Shown piece after piece: positions 36,030 through 45,406 of a stretch of DNA of 64,000 nucleotides. A program made the position numbers and the translations under genes. The DNA comes from Salipiger sp. CCB-MM3. Its GTDB lineage: Bacteria > Pseudomonadota > Alphaproteobacteria > Rhodobacterales > Rhodobacteraceae. The notes beneath the pieces were generated by a model. The model saw only the letters and a program-made list of their open reading frames with translations. It did no database searches and was not told the origin of the DNA. Every line of letters begins with the position of its first letter. Within the stretch, counting starts at the first letter, position 1. The DNA is taken from positions 124,001 through 188,000 of the forward strand of contig NZ_CP014600.1 of the NCBI RefSeq assembly GCF_001687105.1, given 5' to 3'.

Positions 36030-37157
36030 TTACTCCACGCTTGAAATCTTGGTTGCGACTGCGCCACGGATCTCGGCGAGATCGTTGGCGAACGGGTAAT
36101 CGTGTTCGATGGTCAGACGGGCCAGCTGTCCGGCGCGGTCTTGGTCGAGGCTGCCCTCGGGAATGAGATCGACGAACATCGGGCGACCGGAGGTGTCTGC
36201 CGCCGCGGCCGACAAGGAGGCCTCGTCCGCATGAGTGGTGACCGACGAGCCATCTGCAAAGCGGGCCTTGATGCCGCGCGCTTCGGCGAGTGTGTAAAGC
36301 TGGTCGGGCTCGACGCGCACCTTGAGGATCAAAGGCGCATCCGCCGGGGAAATCTGAAGGACGGGTTGACCGGCCTGCACCGTTGCGCCGAGTTCCGGAC
36401 CGGCAGAGACAGCGGTGCAGTCATCGCAAGGCATCGCGACAGAAAGCGTCTCGCCAGAGGTTGCGCGGATCGAAAAGGCGACCTCGCCCATCGCGGCTTC
36501 GGTATCGAGATAATCAATCTGGCCAGCATCAATCGCCGTCAGCGCGCGGCCCGCCGTTTCGACCCGCGCCGGGGCGGTGATATGATCGACAAGGAAGCGA
36601 TCGTGCACCAGCCATGCCGCCCCACCGACCAGCGCAACGGTCGCCGCAGTGACCAGCAGGCCGTTTGCAATGGTCCGGAACACGCTGCCGCCGCTGCTGT
36701 TGGCCTGCTTGCCCCCCTTCCCCGCTTTCGGCGGCTGAAGAGCGACCCCCAGAACACGCCCCATCGAGATCACGTCGCCCGCGATGTAGGAGTTCAGCAC
36801 GTGCCGCAGCTGCGGCAGATGGGGCCCGGTCGGATCGGTAAACGTCACCTCGATCTCACCGTTGCCCGGCGCGATATCCGTGATGCGCCCTTCGACCGCG
36901 ATGGCCAACTGGAAAGCTTCGAAGGGAAACGAGAGGCGCAGCAGCCGTTCGTGACCCACAAGGTTCGGATCCGCCAGTCCGCTCAGCTTGACCCCGGCCA
37001 GCGAGACGCCTTCACCTTGGTACTGCCGTCCATCGATCTCTGCCGTGAAGGGAAGCTCCATCATCGGATGATCCCCGGGCAGGCTCGTTGCTGGCATATC
37101 CTTCGGGCGACCGGTGCCCCCGTCGATATGGTTGGCTTCTGCGTGTGTTATGGACAT
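36030..37157 (-). CDS. alg44: Alg44-like co-polymerase with degenerate PilZ domain
   Basis: A 375-residue inner-membrane protein. It has an N-terminal PilZ-like domain (about 30-125), one membrane helix near 165-190 and a periplasmic HlyD-like region. The linker RHVLNSYIAGDVISMG matches Alg44 well. In Pseudomonas, c-di-GMP binds RxxxR and DxSxxG residues; here the first motif is absent (DHPMMELPF) and the second reads GVSLAG, lacking the Asp. The protein should still partner Alg8 in polymerisation and export, but activation by c-di-GMP is doubtful. Confidence 0.83.
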   Translation of the reverse strand: MSITHAEANHIDGGTGRPKDMPATSLPGDHPMMELPFTAEIDGRQYQGEGVSLAGVKLSGLADPNLVGHERLLRLSFPFEAFQLAIAVEGRITDIAPGNGEIEVTFTDPTGPHLPQLRHVLNSYIAGDVISMGRVLGVALQPPKAGKGGKQANSSGGSVFRTIANGLLVTAATVALVGGAAWLVHDRFLVDHITAPARVETAGRALTAIDAGQIDYLDTEAAMGEVAFSIRATSGETLSVAMPCDDCTAVSAGPELGATVQAGQPVLQISPADAPLILKVRVEPDQLYTLAEARGIKARFADGSSVTTHADEASLSAAAADTSGRPMFVDLIPEGSLDQDRAGQLARLTIEHDYPFANDLAEIRGAVATKISSVE

Positions 37158-37213
37158 GGTGGGTTCTCCCTTTGCGGGCTACGACAATTGGATTTCTGAG
37201 ATTTATGGGGCGC

Positions 37214-38701
37214 TCAGCGTATGACGCCGGAGAGGTACAGGGTGGCGAGGGCGAGCCAGCCCAGAGCCAGAGAGTGAACGAAGGTCGAAGAGTGGACCCT
37301 GATCCGCTGTCCGAGGGGAAGACGGGCCGCTTTCGCCGCGGCGCCTCCCGGCTGGCGGGTCCATTTCTGGCGGTCGAGCCTGAACAAGATGTAGCTCTTG
37401 ACGGTCGCTCCGAAGACTTGGCTGAACCAGAGCAGGAAGGGATAGGTGATGGGGAACCCGGGTTCGCGGACCAGCGAGAGGATCCAGCAGAACACGTAGC
37501 GGGTGAACAAGACCCAAGCGATGTAAGCGGGCAGGACCATCACGTCGACAAAGAGCGTTCCCCAGATCACGGAGAGCGGTCCCGCGATCGTCGTCCAGAT
37601 GCCCAAGCGCTGATCCAGAAGCGCCCATTTCGTGTAGTACCCGATGGTCGAGGTGCTCAGAGCCAAGGCCCGGCCATTCGTCCGCAGCATATTTCCGAAC
37701 CAGCGCACCATCAGGGTTATCGCGCTATCCATAAAGCCGGGCTTGGGCTGGCTTTCCATCGAGACCGAGGCGACATCCGGCAGGTAGCGCATCAGATATC
37801 CGTTCGAGAGCAGCCAGAACCACGTGGATTTGTCATCACCGGTCAGGAACTTAACTGTGCCAAGGCGCCAATGCTCGATGCTGTCCGACTGCACTTGGGC
37901 GATGAAGCCGGGATCGGTCAGCAGATCGGCGCGGAACACCGACATACGCCCGGTCAAGGTCAGCACCCGCCCCGAAAGACCCTGAGACGACATCATCATC
38001 TGCCGTTGCGAGAAGCGGAGATTGTACCAGTCGCGGAAGAGGCCAGGCTCCGGCGTCTCTGCGATCTCGTCGGTCGTCAGGGCACCGACACGGGGATCGG
38101 TGAAGAACGGGGCCGAGGTTTCGACGATATCGACCGGAACACAAGTGTCACCATCTGCCACCACCACGATGTCGTGACGGGTCGGGCTCATCCGGGAGAT
38201 AAGACGATAGGAGCGCGCGAGAGCATCGCGTTTGCCGGTCCCCGGGATCCGGTCGAGGTGCAGTTGGACGCGCGACAGATCGACGTCCTGCGGCATCAGA
38301 TCCCAGATCTTCCTGATCAGGGTCTCATCGGCCAGATCGACAATCGAAACCACGATCGTTGCGCCACCTCGCGACGCAGCCGCCGCCCGGAAGATTGATC
38401 TGTAGACGCGTGCCGTCACATCTGCTTCGATCTTGAAGGACGTCACCAGAAAATAGGCATGCGCCGGTGCCGGCAGCGCGGCGTAGTTTCGCTCCGCCCG
38501 CGCCCGGAGGCGCGGGAAGGCGTAGTTCAGATAGATCGCTGCGCGAGTGAAATTCACCGCCGCCCAGCTGTAGCGCCAAATGCCGATCAGACCGACCACC
38601 ACGAGGCCTTTTGAAACGGAACTGATATCGGCACTAAGCACAAGAAGGCTCAACCAAACCAAAACCGCGAGGTAGGTTAAATGCGCAGCGATCCGGGCCA
38701 T
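37214..38701 (-). CDS. alg8: Alg8 mannuronan synthase, family 2 glycosyltransferase
   Basis: A 495-residue inner-membrane glycosyltransferase, the same length as Pseudomonas Alg8. It has two N-terminal membrane segments, a GT-A core with VVVADGDT near residue 145, the TGDDKSTWF acceptor/base motif near 290 and several C-terminal membrane helices. It polymerises GDP-mannuronate. The ATG at 38701 (MARIAAHL) is preferred over 38731, which would overlap algD by 29 bases. Confidence 0.92.
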   Translation of the reverse strand: MARIAAHLTYLAVLVWLSLLVLSADISSVSKGLVVVGLIGIWRYSWAAVNFTRAAIYLNYAFPRLRARAERNYAALPAPAHAYFLVTSFKIEADVTARVYRSIFRAAAASRGGATIVVSIVDLADETLIRKIWDLMPQDVDLSRVQLHLDRIPGTGKRDALARSYRLISRMSPTRHDIVVVADGDTCVPVDIVETSAPFFTDPRVGALTTDEIAETPEPGLFRDWYNLRFSQRQMMMSSQGLSGRVLTLTGRMSVFRADLLTDPGFIAQVQSDSIEHWRLGTVKFLTGDDKSTWFWLLSNGYLMRYLPDVASVSMESQPKPGFMDSAITLMVRWFGNMLRTNGRALALSTSTIGYYTKWALLDQRLGIWTTIAGPLSVIWGTLFVDVMVLPAYIAWVLFTRYVFCWILSLVREPGFPITYPFLLWFSQVFGATVKSYILFRLDRQKWTRQPGGAAAKAARLPLGQRIRVHSSTFVHSLALGWLALATLYLSGVIR

Positions 38702-38702
38702 C

Positions 38703-40022
38703 TTACCAGCAGATCCCCTCGTAGGTGCCATTGGACCGGGCCTTGGCCGAGATCCGGGTCAGATCGACCATCGGACGCGTTCCCATCGCCGTTTCCAGAG
38801 GGACAATCGTTTCGGCATATTTGTTGCCGACAAGGATGATATCGCTGCTCGCGATCAGATCATCGATGCTGCCGACCATCTTGTCTTTCAGGTCCAGACC
38901 GTAGTCATTGCCGCGGCCGGCTGCCGAGTGATTGTTCTGATAGGCTTCGTTGACGAACGGGTCGTAGACCGCGATCTCTTTGCCCTCTCCCAGAAGCTTG
39001 GACGCCAGCGTGGCCAGCGGGCTTTCGCGAAGGTCGTCGGTACCCGGCTTGAAGCTGATCCCGACCATGCCGACCTTTTTGGCCCCGCTTTTCTCGATCA
39101 TCTGCTCGGCGCGTTTGATCTGAGCCTCGTTCGCCTCCAGAACGGCGTCGAGGATCGGCGTTTCGAGCCCTTTGGCATCGCCCAGTGCACGCAGCGCACG
39201 GACGTCCTTCGGCAGGCAGGAGCCGCCAAAAGCAAAGCCGGGGCGCATGAAATAGGGGCTCATCGCAGCTTTGTTGTCGGAGCACAGGATTTTCATCACC
39301 AATTGCCCGTCGATATCGTTCGCTTTTGCGATATTCCCGATTTCGTTGGCGTAAGAGACTTTCACGGCACGCCAGGAATTCGAGGTGTATTTCACCATCT
39401 CAGCGGTGCGCAGATCGACAGAATTGATCGACCCTTTGATATCCTTGTTCAGGGCGGTCAGGAATGCACCCGTCACCTTGTCCAGAGATCCAAAGACGAT
39501 CAGTCCGGGCTCTTTGTGATCTTCAATCGCGGTGGACTCACGCAGGAATTCTGGGTAGTAGCCGACACCGAAATCCACACCCGCCTTCATTCCTGATGCC
39601 GCCTCGAGGGTCGGAATGCAGGTGCCCTCCATCGAGCCCGGCACGATAGTCGAACGCATGATGACCGAGTACCATGTGTCTTGCGCTTTGATCGCTTCGC
39701 CCAGCTGGCTGCAGGCCGCTTTCACATAGTCCAGACCGACCGAACCATCGGAAGCCGACGGGGTTCCGACGCAAACGAAGCACGCTTCGGTCTTTGCGAC
39801 AGCTTCGGCGATGGAGGTCGTGGCGACGAGTTTGCCAGCGGCCGCGACCTCGGCGATCAGTTCCGGCAGGCCCTCTTCAACGATCGGCGACATGCCGGCA
39901 TTGATGGCGTCAACCTTGCCCGGATCGACGTCGACGGCGACAACATTGTGGCCGTCGCGTGCTAGACACGCGGCCGAGACTGCCCCGACATACCCAATTC
40001 CGATTACTGCGATGTTTGCCAT
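38703..40022 (-). CDS. algD: GDP-mannose 6-dehydrogenase AlgD
   Basis: A 439-residue UDP/GDP-sugar dehydrogenase. It has the NAD fold motif IAVIGIGYVGAVSAACLA at residues 4-21, the AlgD-type segment EFLRESTAIEDH and the catalytic Cys269 in GGSCLPKDV, within one residue of the Pseudomonas position. It makes GDP-mannuronate, the committed step of alginate synthesis. It is the first gene of the 12-gene minus-strand operon, with a 330-base upstream region carrying a set of inverted repeats and bounded by a terminator. Confidence 0.95.
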   Translation of the reverse strand: MANIAVIGIGYVGAVSAACLARDGHNVVAVDVDPGKVDAINAGMSPIVEEGLPELIAEVAAAGKLVATTSIAEAVAKTEACFVCVGTPSASDGSVGLDYVKAACSQLGEAIKAQDTWYSVIMRSTIVPGSMEGTCIPTLEAASGMKAGVDFGVGYYPEFLRESTAIEDHKEPGLIVFGSLDKVTGAFLTALNKDIKGSINSVDLRTAEMVKYTSNSWRAVKVSYANEIGNIAKANDIDGQLVMKILCSDNKAAMSPYFMRPGFAFGGSCLPKDVRALRALGDAKGLETPILDAVLEANEAQIKRAEQMIEKSGAKKVGMVGISFKPGTDDLRESPLATLASKLLGEGKEIAVYDPFVNEAYQNNHSAAGRGNDYGLDLKDKMVGSIDDLIASSDIILVGNKYAETIVPLETAMGTRPMVDLTRISAKARSNGTYEGICW

Positions 40023-40204
40023 TCGGCATTCCTTTCAGGGTTTGTGCAGGTCCGAATCGGCCGCGTCTTCTGGCTCTTCGAACACTGTTCCATCACGCTT
40101 TGGCGCCCCGAGAAGGTCAGCGGCATTTCGCCACACGCCTTCACGTTACAAGACCCAACTTATAATTGCTGCAGGTGCGAAACAGTCGGGATAACCCCTT
40201 TCGG

Positions 40205-40290
40205 TGTCAGGATTCTGCTGAATTTGCGTAGTGAAAAACCCCACAAATCTTCTATTTTCCTGACAGTTACACCTCCTCTTGTCAGGAAAA
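40205..40290. promoter_or_regulatory. Three TGTCAGGA half-sites upstream of algD
   Basis: TGTCAGGA occurs at 40205-40212 and 40280-40287 on the plus strand and at 40258-40265 on the minus strand. The last two form an 11-bp perfect inverted repeat (TTTTCCTGACA at 40255-40265 with TGTCAGGAAAA at 40280-40290) separated by 14 bases. No T-tract follows and the site is 180-270 bases upstream of algD, so an operator is more likely than a terminator. Confidence 0.55.
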
Positions 40291-40353
40291 ACCCTAGGCG
40301 GGAACTATCCCAGATCTCGCGCGTTAGTGTGATTTCTTCTGTCTTTCGGGCAC

Positions 40354-40376
40354 AAAAAAAGGCGCCGATGGCGCCT
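40354..40376 (-). terminator. Intrinsic terminator of the LuxR-type regulator gene
   Basis: On the minus strand AGGCGCC, loop ATC, GGCGCCT is followed directly by a run of seven T. It lies about 35 bases after the regulator stop and separates it from the algD promoter region. Confidence 0.9.
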
Positions 40377-40410
40377 CCCCGAAGTTTACGATTTTTGTTG
40401 ACTTATAGCT

Positions 40411-41124
40411 CTACTGCTGGATCACCCAACCTGACTGAAGCGCGTAGCCCACGATATCTTTTCGCGTGCGCAAGCCAAGTTTCGAAGCGCCCCTGGCCTT
40501 GTAGGTCTCCACGGTCTTGGAAGACAGGTCCAGTTCGTGACCAATTTCCTTCATACTCTTGCCGAAGGCGACGGCGCGCAGCACAAACGCTTCTCTTTCG
40601 GTGAGCTCTGCCTCCAGCGGGATTTTTCGGACGCGGTCGATGAGGGTCTGTTCCTCGGTGGCTCCATGAGACGCATGGAGGAGCGCTTCCGCGAACCCTT
40701 GTTCGACGTGCACCAACCCATGGCGCACCGAGGCAACCGCGATCTTGACCACTTGCAGGTCGACCTGCTTCGACACGACGCCGCTAAAGCCCAGCGTCAG
40801 CAAAGACCGCACCATGTCTTGGTCATTCACATCGGTCGCGCTGCAATAGGCGATGTATCTTGGTTTTTTTGATAACCCCGCGTCAATTATCTCGAGCGCG
40901 GCTTCGAGTTGATCGCCGAACTGGCACGGATCAATAATAATGAGGTCCGTTTCAGGTGCGATGTCCGCCGCAACGAGATCAGCCAGCATAGACTGGCCTG
41001 TAGAAACTGTAAGCGCCTTCGCGGCGACGCTGCCGTCTTCTTGTAACAACATTGAGACCCCGGCAACCAATACCGGGTTTGTGTCCATAATGAGCACATT
41101 ATGGACCGCACTATATCCGTTCAT
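40411..41124 (-). CDS. LuxR/NarL-type response regulator
   Basis: A 237-residue protein with an N-terminal receiver-like domain and a C-terminal LuxR-type helix-turn-helix. The receiver shows Asp in VLIMDTNP, the candidate phospho-Asp in DLIIIDPCQFG and the Lys in GVVSKQ. The output domain reads LTEREAFVLRAVAFGKSMKEIGHELDLSSKTVETYKARGASKLGLRTR. I chose the ATG at 41124 with AGAGG upstream; a TTG at 41145 is possible. Its neighbours are the algD operon and the RTX protein gene on the same strand, so it may control one or both. No sensor kinase lies nearby. Confidence 0.88.
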   Translation of the reverse strand: MNGYSAVHNVLIMDTNPVLVAGVSMLLQEDGSVAAKALTVSTGQSMLADLVAADIAPETDLIIIDPCQFGDQLEAALEIIDAGLSKKPRYIAYCSATDVNDQDMVRSLLTLGFSGVVSKQVDLQVVKIAVASVRHGLVHVEQGFAEALLHASHGATEEQTLIDRVRKIPLEAELTEREAFVLRAVAFGKSMKEIGHELDLSSKTVETYKARGASKLGLRTRKDIVGYALQSGWVIQQ

Positions 41125-41145
41125 GTACAGAGTAACCTCTAACAA

Positions 41146-41511
41146 AAGGTGAAAATCGGTCAGAAATCGTCAAAAACTTGTCGTATACCGCAGGAGGCAC
41201 GATCTGATCTCGCAGGTGCAGAAATCAAGCAACGAATTCAAGAAACCGCATCACACAAGTGTTAAACGAAGGTTAAAGCACCGAACTTGCTAAAAACTCT
41301 TCCTATGGTTGTTTTTCGATTATTTCGGAAATCATGGGCAGACGGTGGGCACACCCCCCAATTTTGCCTTTTATTTGCTCATTTCACACCCTCTTCGGGG
41401 ACAGCCCCCCCCGCGTCACGGATGATTTTCGCTCTCCAAGTGGCACGCCCCACACAGCAGGACACCACAACGGTCAGCGCCGAAAGAAGCACAGGTCTTC
41501 CGGCACCGAGG
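41146..41511. other. Intergenic region upstream of the regulator gene
   Basis: This stretch, relatively AT-rich near 41150-41340, should contain the promoter of the LuxR-type gene. I see no convincing gene. A short direct similarity GTTAAACGAAGGTTAAAGCA near 41260 could be a binding site but is weak. Confidence 0.4.
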
Positions 41512-41543
41512 TCAGGCGTACAGCAGAGCCGCTGTACGCCTGA
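41512..41543 (-). terminator. Hairpin after the RTX protein gene
   Basis: TCAGGCGTACAGC (41512-41524) pairs perfectly with GCTGTACGCCTGA (41531-41543) around a 6-base loop. It lies 5 bases after the stop of the RTX gene. There is no T-tract, so it may act as a 3' stabiliser as much as a terminator. Confidence 0.65.
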
Positions 41544-41548
41544 GCCTG

Positions 41549-44317
41549 TTAGCCGAGGTCGTACCAGTCGGCGACATTTTCGAGGGTCACGTCCTCCAAG
41601 TAGAGGCTCCCGGCATCAGACGTGATTGCCAGGCCGTCGTTCGACACCTCGAACTGGAAAACATTGCTCTCTTCGCCGGTTTCATACCAATCGTGAAGAC
41701 TGGAGAGGATCTGGCTATCTGTCTGACCTGAAAAGTAAAAAACGTCACCCTCACCTGCATCGAAGTCAGTGAGAACATTTTTTCCCTCAATCAGGACAAA
41801 TTTGTCGGAACCATGTCCGCCGGTGAGCGTAGAGTTTCCAGAGCCGCCATTGAGCTTGTCGTCGCCGCCGCCCCCAACAACCGTATCGTTACCAGCGTTG
41901 CCGTAAATGGTGTCGTTTCCCGATCCGCCAAGAAGGTAATCGTCACCGTTATTGCCCCGCAGGTTGTCGGCACCCTCCCCACCAAGGAGGGTGTCGTCTC
42001 CATTTTTGCCCTGTCCACGGTCGTCACCAGCACCGAGATCAATCCACGAGGAGACACCGGACGAAGACACTTTGTCGTCGCCAGCAAGAGCCCGCACAAC
42101 TGTCTGATCCTCGTTGGCGACCAGCTTGTCGGCTCCATCCGTACCCGTGAGCTCGAGTCCCGACACCGCGCCAGAGATGAGATCGAGGCTGTCTGCCGCG
42201 TCTTCGGACGGCGTATCAATGACATCTGCGACTTCGGGCTCGCTCGTCGTAGCCAGCTCATCCTCAGAAGACTTAGACGTCGCTTCGCTCTTCTCGGCAC
42301 TCGCATTGATCAGCGCTGCCAAGTCACCCGACACGCGATACACGGTGCCGTCGACCTCAACGAATTCGACGCGATCCTTGAGCAGGACAGATCCAGTCTC
42401 GTACTCGATCAGGGTTCCGTCCGAGGTTTCGTCGACCAAAAGCGATCCCAAATCCGACGCGATGGACACCGTGTCGTTGCCATAACCGCCCAGCACCGTG
42501 TCGTTGCCAGCAGATGCCACGAAACGGTCGTGCCCGGAGCCAAGGTCGACATGGTCGTCGCCTGCCCCACCGATGACCGTATCGGGTCCGCTTTGCGCGT
42601 CGACCTCGGTCGCCGCACCGGAAAGCACCAAAGTATCTCGGCTCGAGGTTCCGTTGATGTAGGTGACAGCCCCCTCATCTGGCGCTGCGACTGACTCTTC
42701 TACCGCGGTGTCGTCGCTTTCGCTTTTGCCAGTTTCGACGTCGCCTGACTCGACCGGCTGCGTTTCGTGATCATCCTCTTCGGCGTTAGCATCCTCTGCT
42801 GCTGCGTCGTCGTTCGCCGCATCTTCGGTGACCGCGGCGCCACCTGTCGCGCCGTCCGACGACCACCCGCCATTTGCGATCAACCAATCAAGATCATCGG
42901 ATAGCGAATAGGTCTTGCCGCCAAGCTGAAGCACCTCGATGCCATCGAGAAAGCTCGTGCCCCCCGCATGTGCGATCGCAACACCCGAGCCCGTGGAGGA
43001 TACGGAAATGTCGGCAATGCTGGCGTCAAAGATCACCGTATCGGTGCCGGAATTGCCGATCAGCGTGTCGTCGCCGTCGGAGCCATAGATCACATCTGTG
43101 CCGGTCCCCATGTCGATCCAGTCGTCGCCAGCGCCGCCCGTGACCGTGTCCGCGCTGCCGTACATATACGCGACACCGCCGGCGTCGGTCAGTTCGATCT
43201 CTTCCGCGCGGACCGACCCCTCCACATTCGTGAAGAGCGCGGTATTCGCGTCACGATCGGTGGGCGCGCCATAGCTTTTCCCGCCGTCGTTGACGAAGTA
43301 GGTCAGACCGAGCGCGCGTTGTTCTGCTTCGGTATCCCGAATGGAGCTGTCCACGATCACGGTGTTGTCCGTGTCGAGGCCACCGTGAAAATTGATGTCG
43401 CGGTTGGTGTAGGAGACGTGAACCGTATTTCCCGATGCCGACGTATAGGACGCGAACAGCACCGCATGGCGCGTGTCAGTGATCGTCAGATCGCTGAACA
43501 CACTGTCATAGACATCTCGGATCCACACGCCATAGCCGTTTCCGTCAGACCCTTTGTTATGGGAGCCCTCGATGGTCAGACCGTCAATGTCGGCCTCGAC
43601 AGACTTGGCGATGACCAGACCACTCGATCCCGGCTCGGTCATGGAGACGTTGCTCAGCGAGAACCCCGAAGATGTGTTCACGAGGATCATCATCCCGTCA
43701 TCTTCAGCCGAGATCGTATTCGAAAAATCGGTCGGGTCGGAGGTTCCATAGTCCCCCACCAAAGACAGGTTCTGGATCGTCACATCATCGACCGTATCGA
43801 CGCGCTGAACCGTGGCTGAGCTGTCGAAGTCGAAATCAAGCGCGTTGTCGAAACCGACCTTCTTTCCGTCCACAGAGGTGATCGTCACCATCTGCGTCCG
43901 AAGGTCTTTGTTGTCCTTCTGCCAAGCGGTGTCACCGATTTCATCGTACAACGCGTCGTCATTGGGCATGGTAATCCAGATCACGTCCCCAACCTGAAGA
44001 TCATGATCGGCTGTCGCCAGCGTAAGGGAGTTCGCCCCCTTCGACGCGGAAGACACCGACACCTCGGCGCCAAGGTCCTCATTGAACAGGTCATCTCCGA
44101 CTTGAAACGCCGGGTCTCCCTCCATTGAGGCATCCAAAGTGATGACGGTGCCGCCAGCGGCATCGCCCTGAATCGTCACCCCATCAGTGGAGATCTCCAC
44201 CGTCGACGTGAACCTGTACTCGCCAGCCGCAAGTTGGATCACCGTACCTTCAGACGCTGAGTCCACTGCTCGCTGGATTTCGGCGGAGGAAGCCCCCGCC
44301 TTAATTTTTATGACCAT
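41549..44317 (-). CDS. Secreted parallel beta-helix protein with RTX calcium-binding repeats
   Basis: A 922-residue acidic protein. Residues 1 to ~390 form a pectate-lyase-like right-handed beta-helix that begins AGASSAEIQRAVDSASEGTV, as in secreted beta-helix enzymes. Three RTX blocks follow (GGAGDDWIDMG near 395, GGAGDDHVDLGSGHD near 600 and a longer array near 760-860), joined by Glu/Asp-rich linkers. It has no N-terminal signal peptide, which fits type I secretion through a C-terminal signal. The architecture recalls Azotobacter AlgE-type extracellular epimerases, and its location beside alginate-type genes makes a polymer-modifying or polymer-binding role plausible. No T1SS genes are visible here. 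Confidence 0.8.
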   Translation of the reverse strand: MVIKIKAGASSAEIQRAVDSASEGTVIQLAAGEYRFTSTVEISTDGVTIQGDAAGGTVITLDASMEGDPAFQVGDDLFNEDLGAEVSVSSASKGANSLTLATADHDLQVGDVIWITMPNDDALYDEIGDTAWQKDNKDLRTQMVTITSVDGKKVGFDNALDFDFDSSATVQRVDTVDDVTIQNLSLVGDYGTSDPTDFSNTISAEDDGMMILVNTSSGFSLSNVSMTEPGSSGLVIAKSVEADIDGLTIEGSHNKGSDGNGYGVWIRDVYDSVFSDLTITDTRHAVLFASYTSASGNTVHVSYTNRDINFHGGLDTDNTVIVDSSIRDTEAEQRALGLTYFVNDGGKSYGAPTDRDANTALFTNVEGSVRAEEIELTDAGGVAYMYGSADTVTGGAGDDWIDMGTGTDVIYGSDGDDTLIGNSGTDTVIFDASIADISVSSTGSGVAIAHAGGTSFLDGIEVLQLGGKTYSLSDDLDWLIANGGWSSDGATGGAAVTEDAANDDAAAEDANAEEDDHETQPVESGDVETGKSESDDTAVEESVAAPDEGAVTYINGTSSRDTLVLSGAATEVDAQSGPDTVIGGAGDDHVDLGSGHDRFVASAGNDTVLGGYGNDTVSIASDLGSLLVDETSDGTLIEYETGSVLLKDRVEFVEVDGTVYRVSGDLAALINASAEKSEATSKSSEDELATTSEPEVADVIDTPSEDAADSLDLISGAVSGLELTGTDGADKLVANEDQTVVRALAGDDKVSSSGVSSWIDLGAGDDRGQGKNGDDTLLGGEGADNLRGNNGDDYLLGGSGNDTIYGNAGNDTVVGGGGDDKLNGGSGNSTLTGGHGSDKFVLIEGKNVLTDFDAGEGDVFYFSGQTDSQILSSLHDWYETGEESNVFQFEVSNDGLAITSDAGSLYLEDVTLENVADWYDLG

Positions 44318-45190
44318 AGCCTCTATAATCCTTAGTCGTGAGGGTTCTAGGGGGTGGTCTTCGCTCGCCTCCGAGCTAGCACACAAAAAATGGGAAATTT
44401 ATGTTCCAGCCGTGACAAATATCGTTGAAAGTATGGTTGACGGCGGATTTATGCCTTGATCGCGAGATACTGCGCCCTATCCGCGCCAAGCCAAAACTCA
44501 CGCACATCCTAAATTTTCAGCAACTCATCTGCAGCTCGGGCGTCTTGATGAAGGTCATCTACTGGATGCGACGTTGCAGGCTCAGCACATGGGCTGGGCC
44601 CCGCGGATCTTGGGCCTGACGACTGGCTCTATCGGATTAGCAAATTCCGGGTCCAAACTGGCGGCCGAGCGGAGTGATGATACCTGGGAGAAGCTTCAAC
44701 CGCCCGCCTGCTCGCTGCGCGCAAGAGGTCCCGGCGCAAAACCCAATTCGACGCAGCAAAAAAGCCGTCTGACAATACCCTACCCCGCCCTGGAGTCGCA
44801 TAAGCGCCATTGAGTTGCTTGGGAAGCAGCGGGCATCTCAAGAATTGTTATTCTGGGCGCCCTCGCCCTTCATCGTTAGATAATCTTTACGCCGCCGCAA
44901 GGCCGCTTCTTGCGCCACTTGCTCTCGCTCGTTCGCGTGATTGCTACGAATGTTTCGGCGGGTGCAAGCCCGAAGTTGAAGCCGCTCGCGCGGCAATGGC
45001 GCGTGTGGCCTTACCTCGGGACTGATTGCCAACTACGTGCGGCGAGGTACACTTCAGGCGGATGCCTAGACCCCGAAGGGCCCAGTTCCGACGCGACTAT
45101 GCCAGTCGAGGAGCTACACTGGAAGCGGCACTGCTGGGAGAGATCCCGATGTTGCACGCCAAGGACGACCACGACCCGCCCAGACTCCCG
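44318..45190. other. Gene-poor region, probable mobile-element debris
   Basis: Nearly 900 bases hold only short open frames on both strands, none with a recognisable family or a ribosome-binding site. Base composition is mixed. The presence of an IS3 relic at its right end suggests deletion and insertion scars. The promoter of the RTX gene must lie in its left part. Confidence 0.4.
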
Positions 45191-45199
45191 ATAACTGTG

Positions 45200-45406
45200 T
45201 CTCTGCGCGCGATCCACCCCGAGGCCGAGCTTCCGCTGCAAGTGCCGCACCGCATCGGCCATCGACAGGCCCTGGCCATGCAGCACCTCGACCTGACGCA
45301 GCTTGGTGACAATGTCTTCCGGCTTCTCTCGCTTTCCAGCCATTGTGTAGTCCTCCTGTTCGCCGAAATCCTATTGGATTTCAGGCTTCGTGGGTGGACC
45401 ACTTCA
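45200..45406 (-). pseudogene. Truncated IS3-family orfA with left inverted repeat
   Basis: On the minus strand a GGAGGAC site precedes MAGKREKPEDIVTKLRQVEV, the start of an IS3-family OrfA helix-turn-helix protein. Similarity stops after about 35 residues (MADAVR), where the reading frame continues into unrelated sequence. TGAAGTGGTCCACCC at 45392-45406 matches an IS3-type terminal repeat. No orfB is present, so only the left end of the element remains. Confidence 0.7.

Noticed and set aside
40255..40290. Inverted repeat upstream of algD as an intrinsic terminator
   Set aside because: The 14-base loop, weak AT-rich stem ends and the presence of a third half-site fit an operator better; a clear terminator already exists at 40354-40376.
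42874..43819. Plus-strand frames inside the RTX protein gene
   Set aside because: They mirror the RTX and beta-helix repeats on the coding strand and have no independent start signals.
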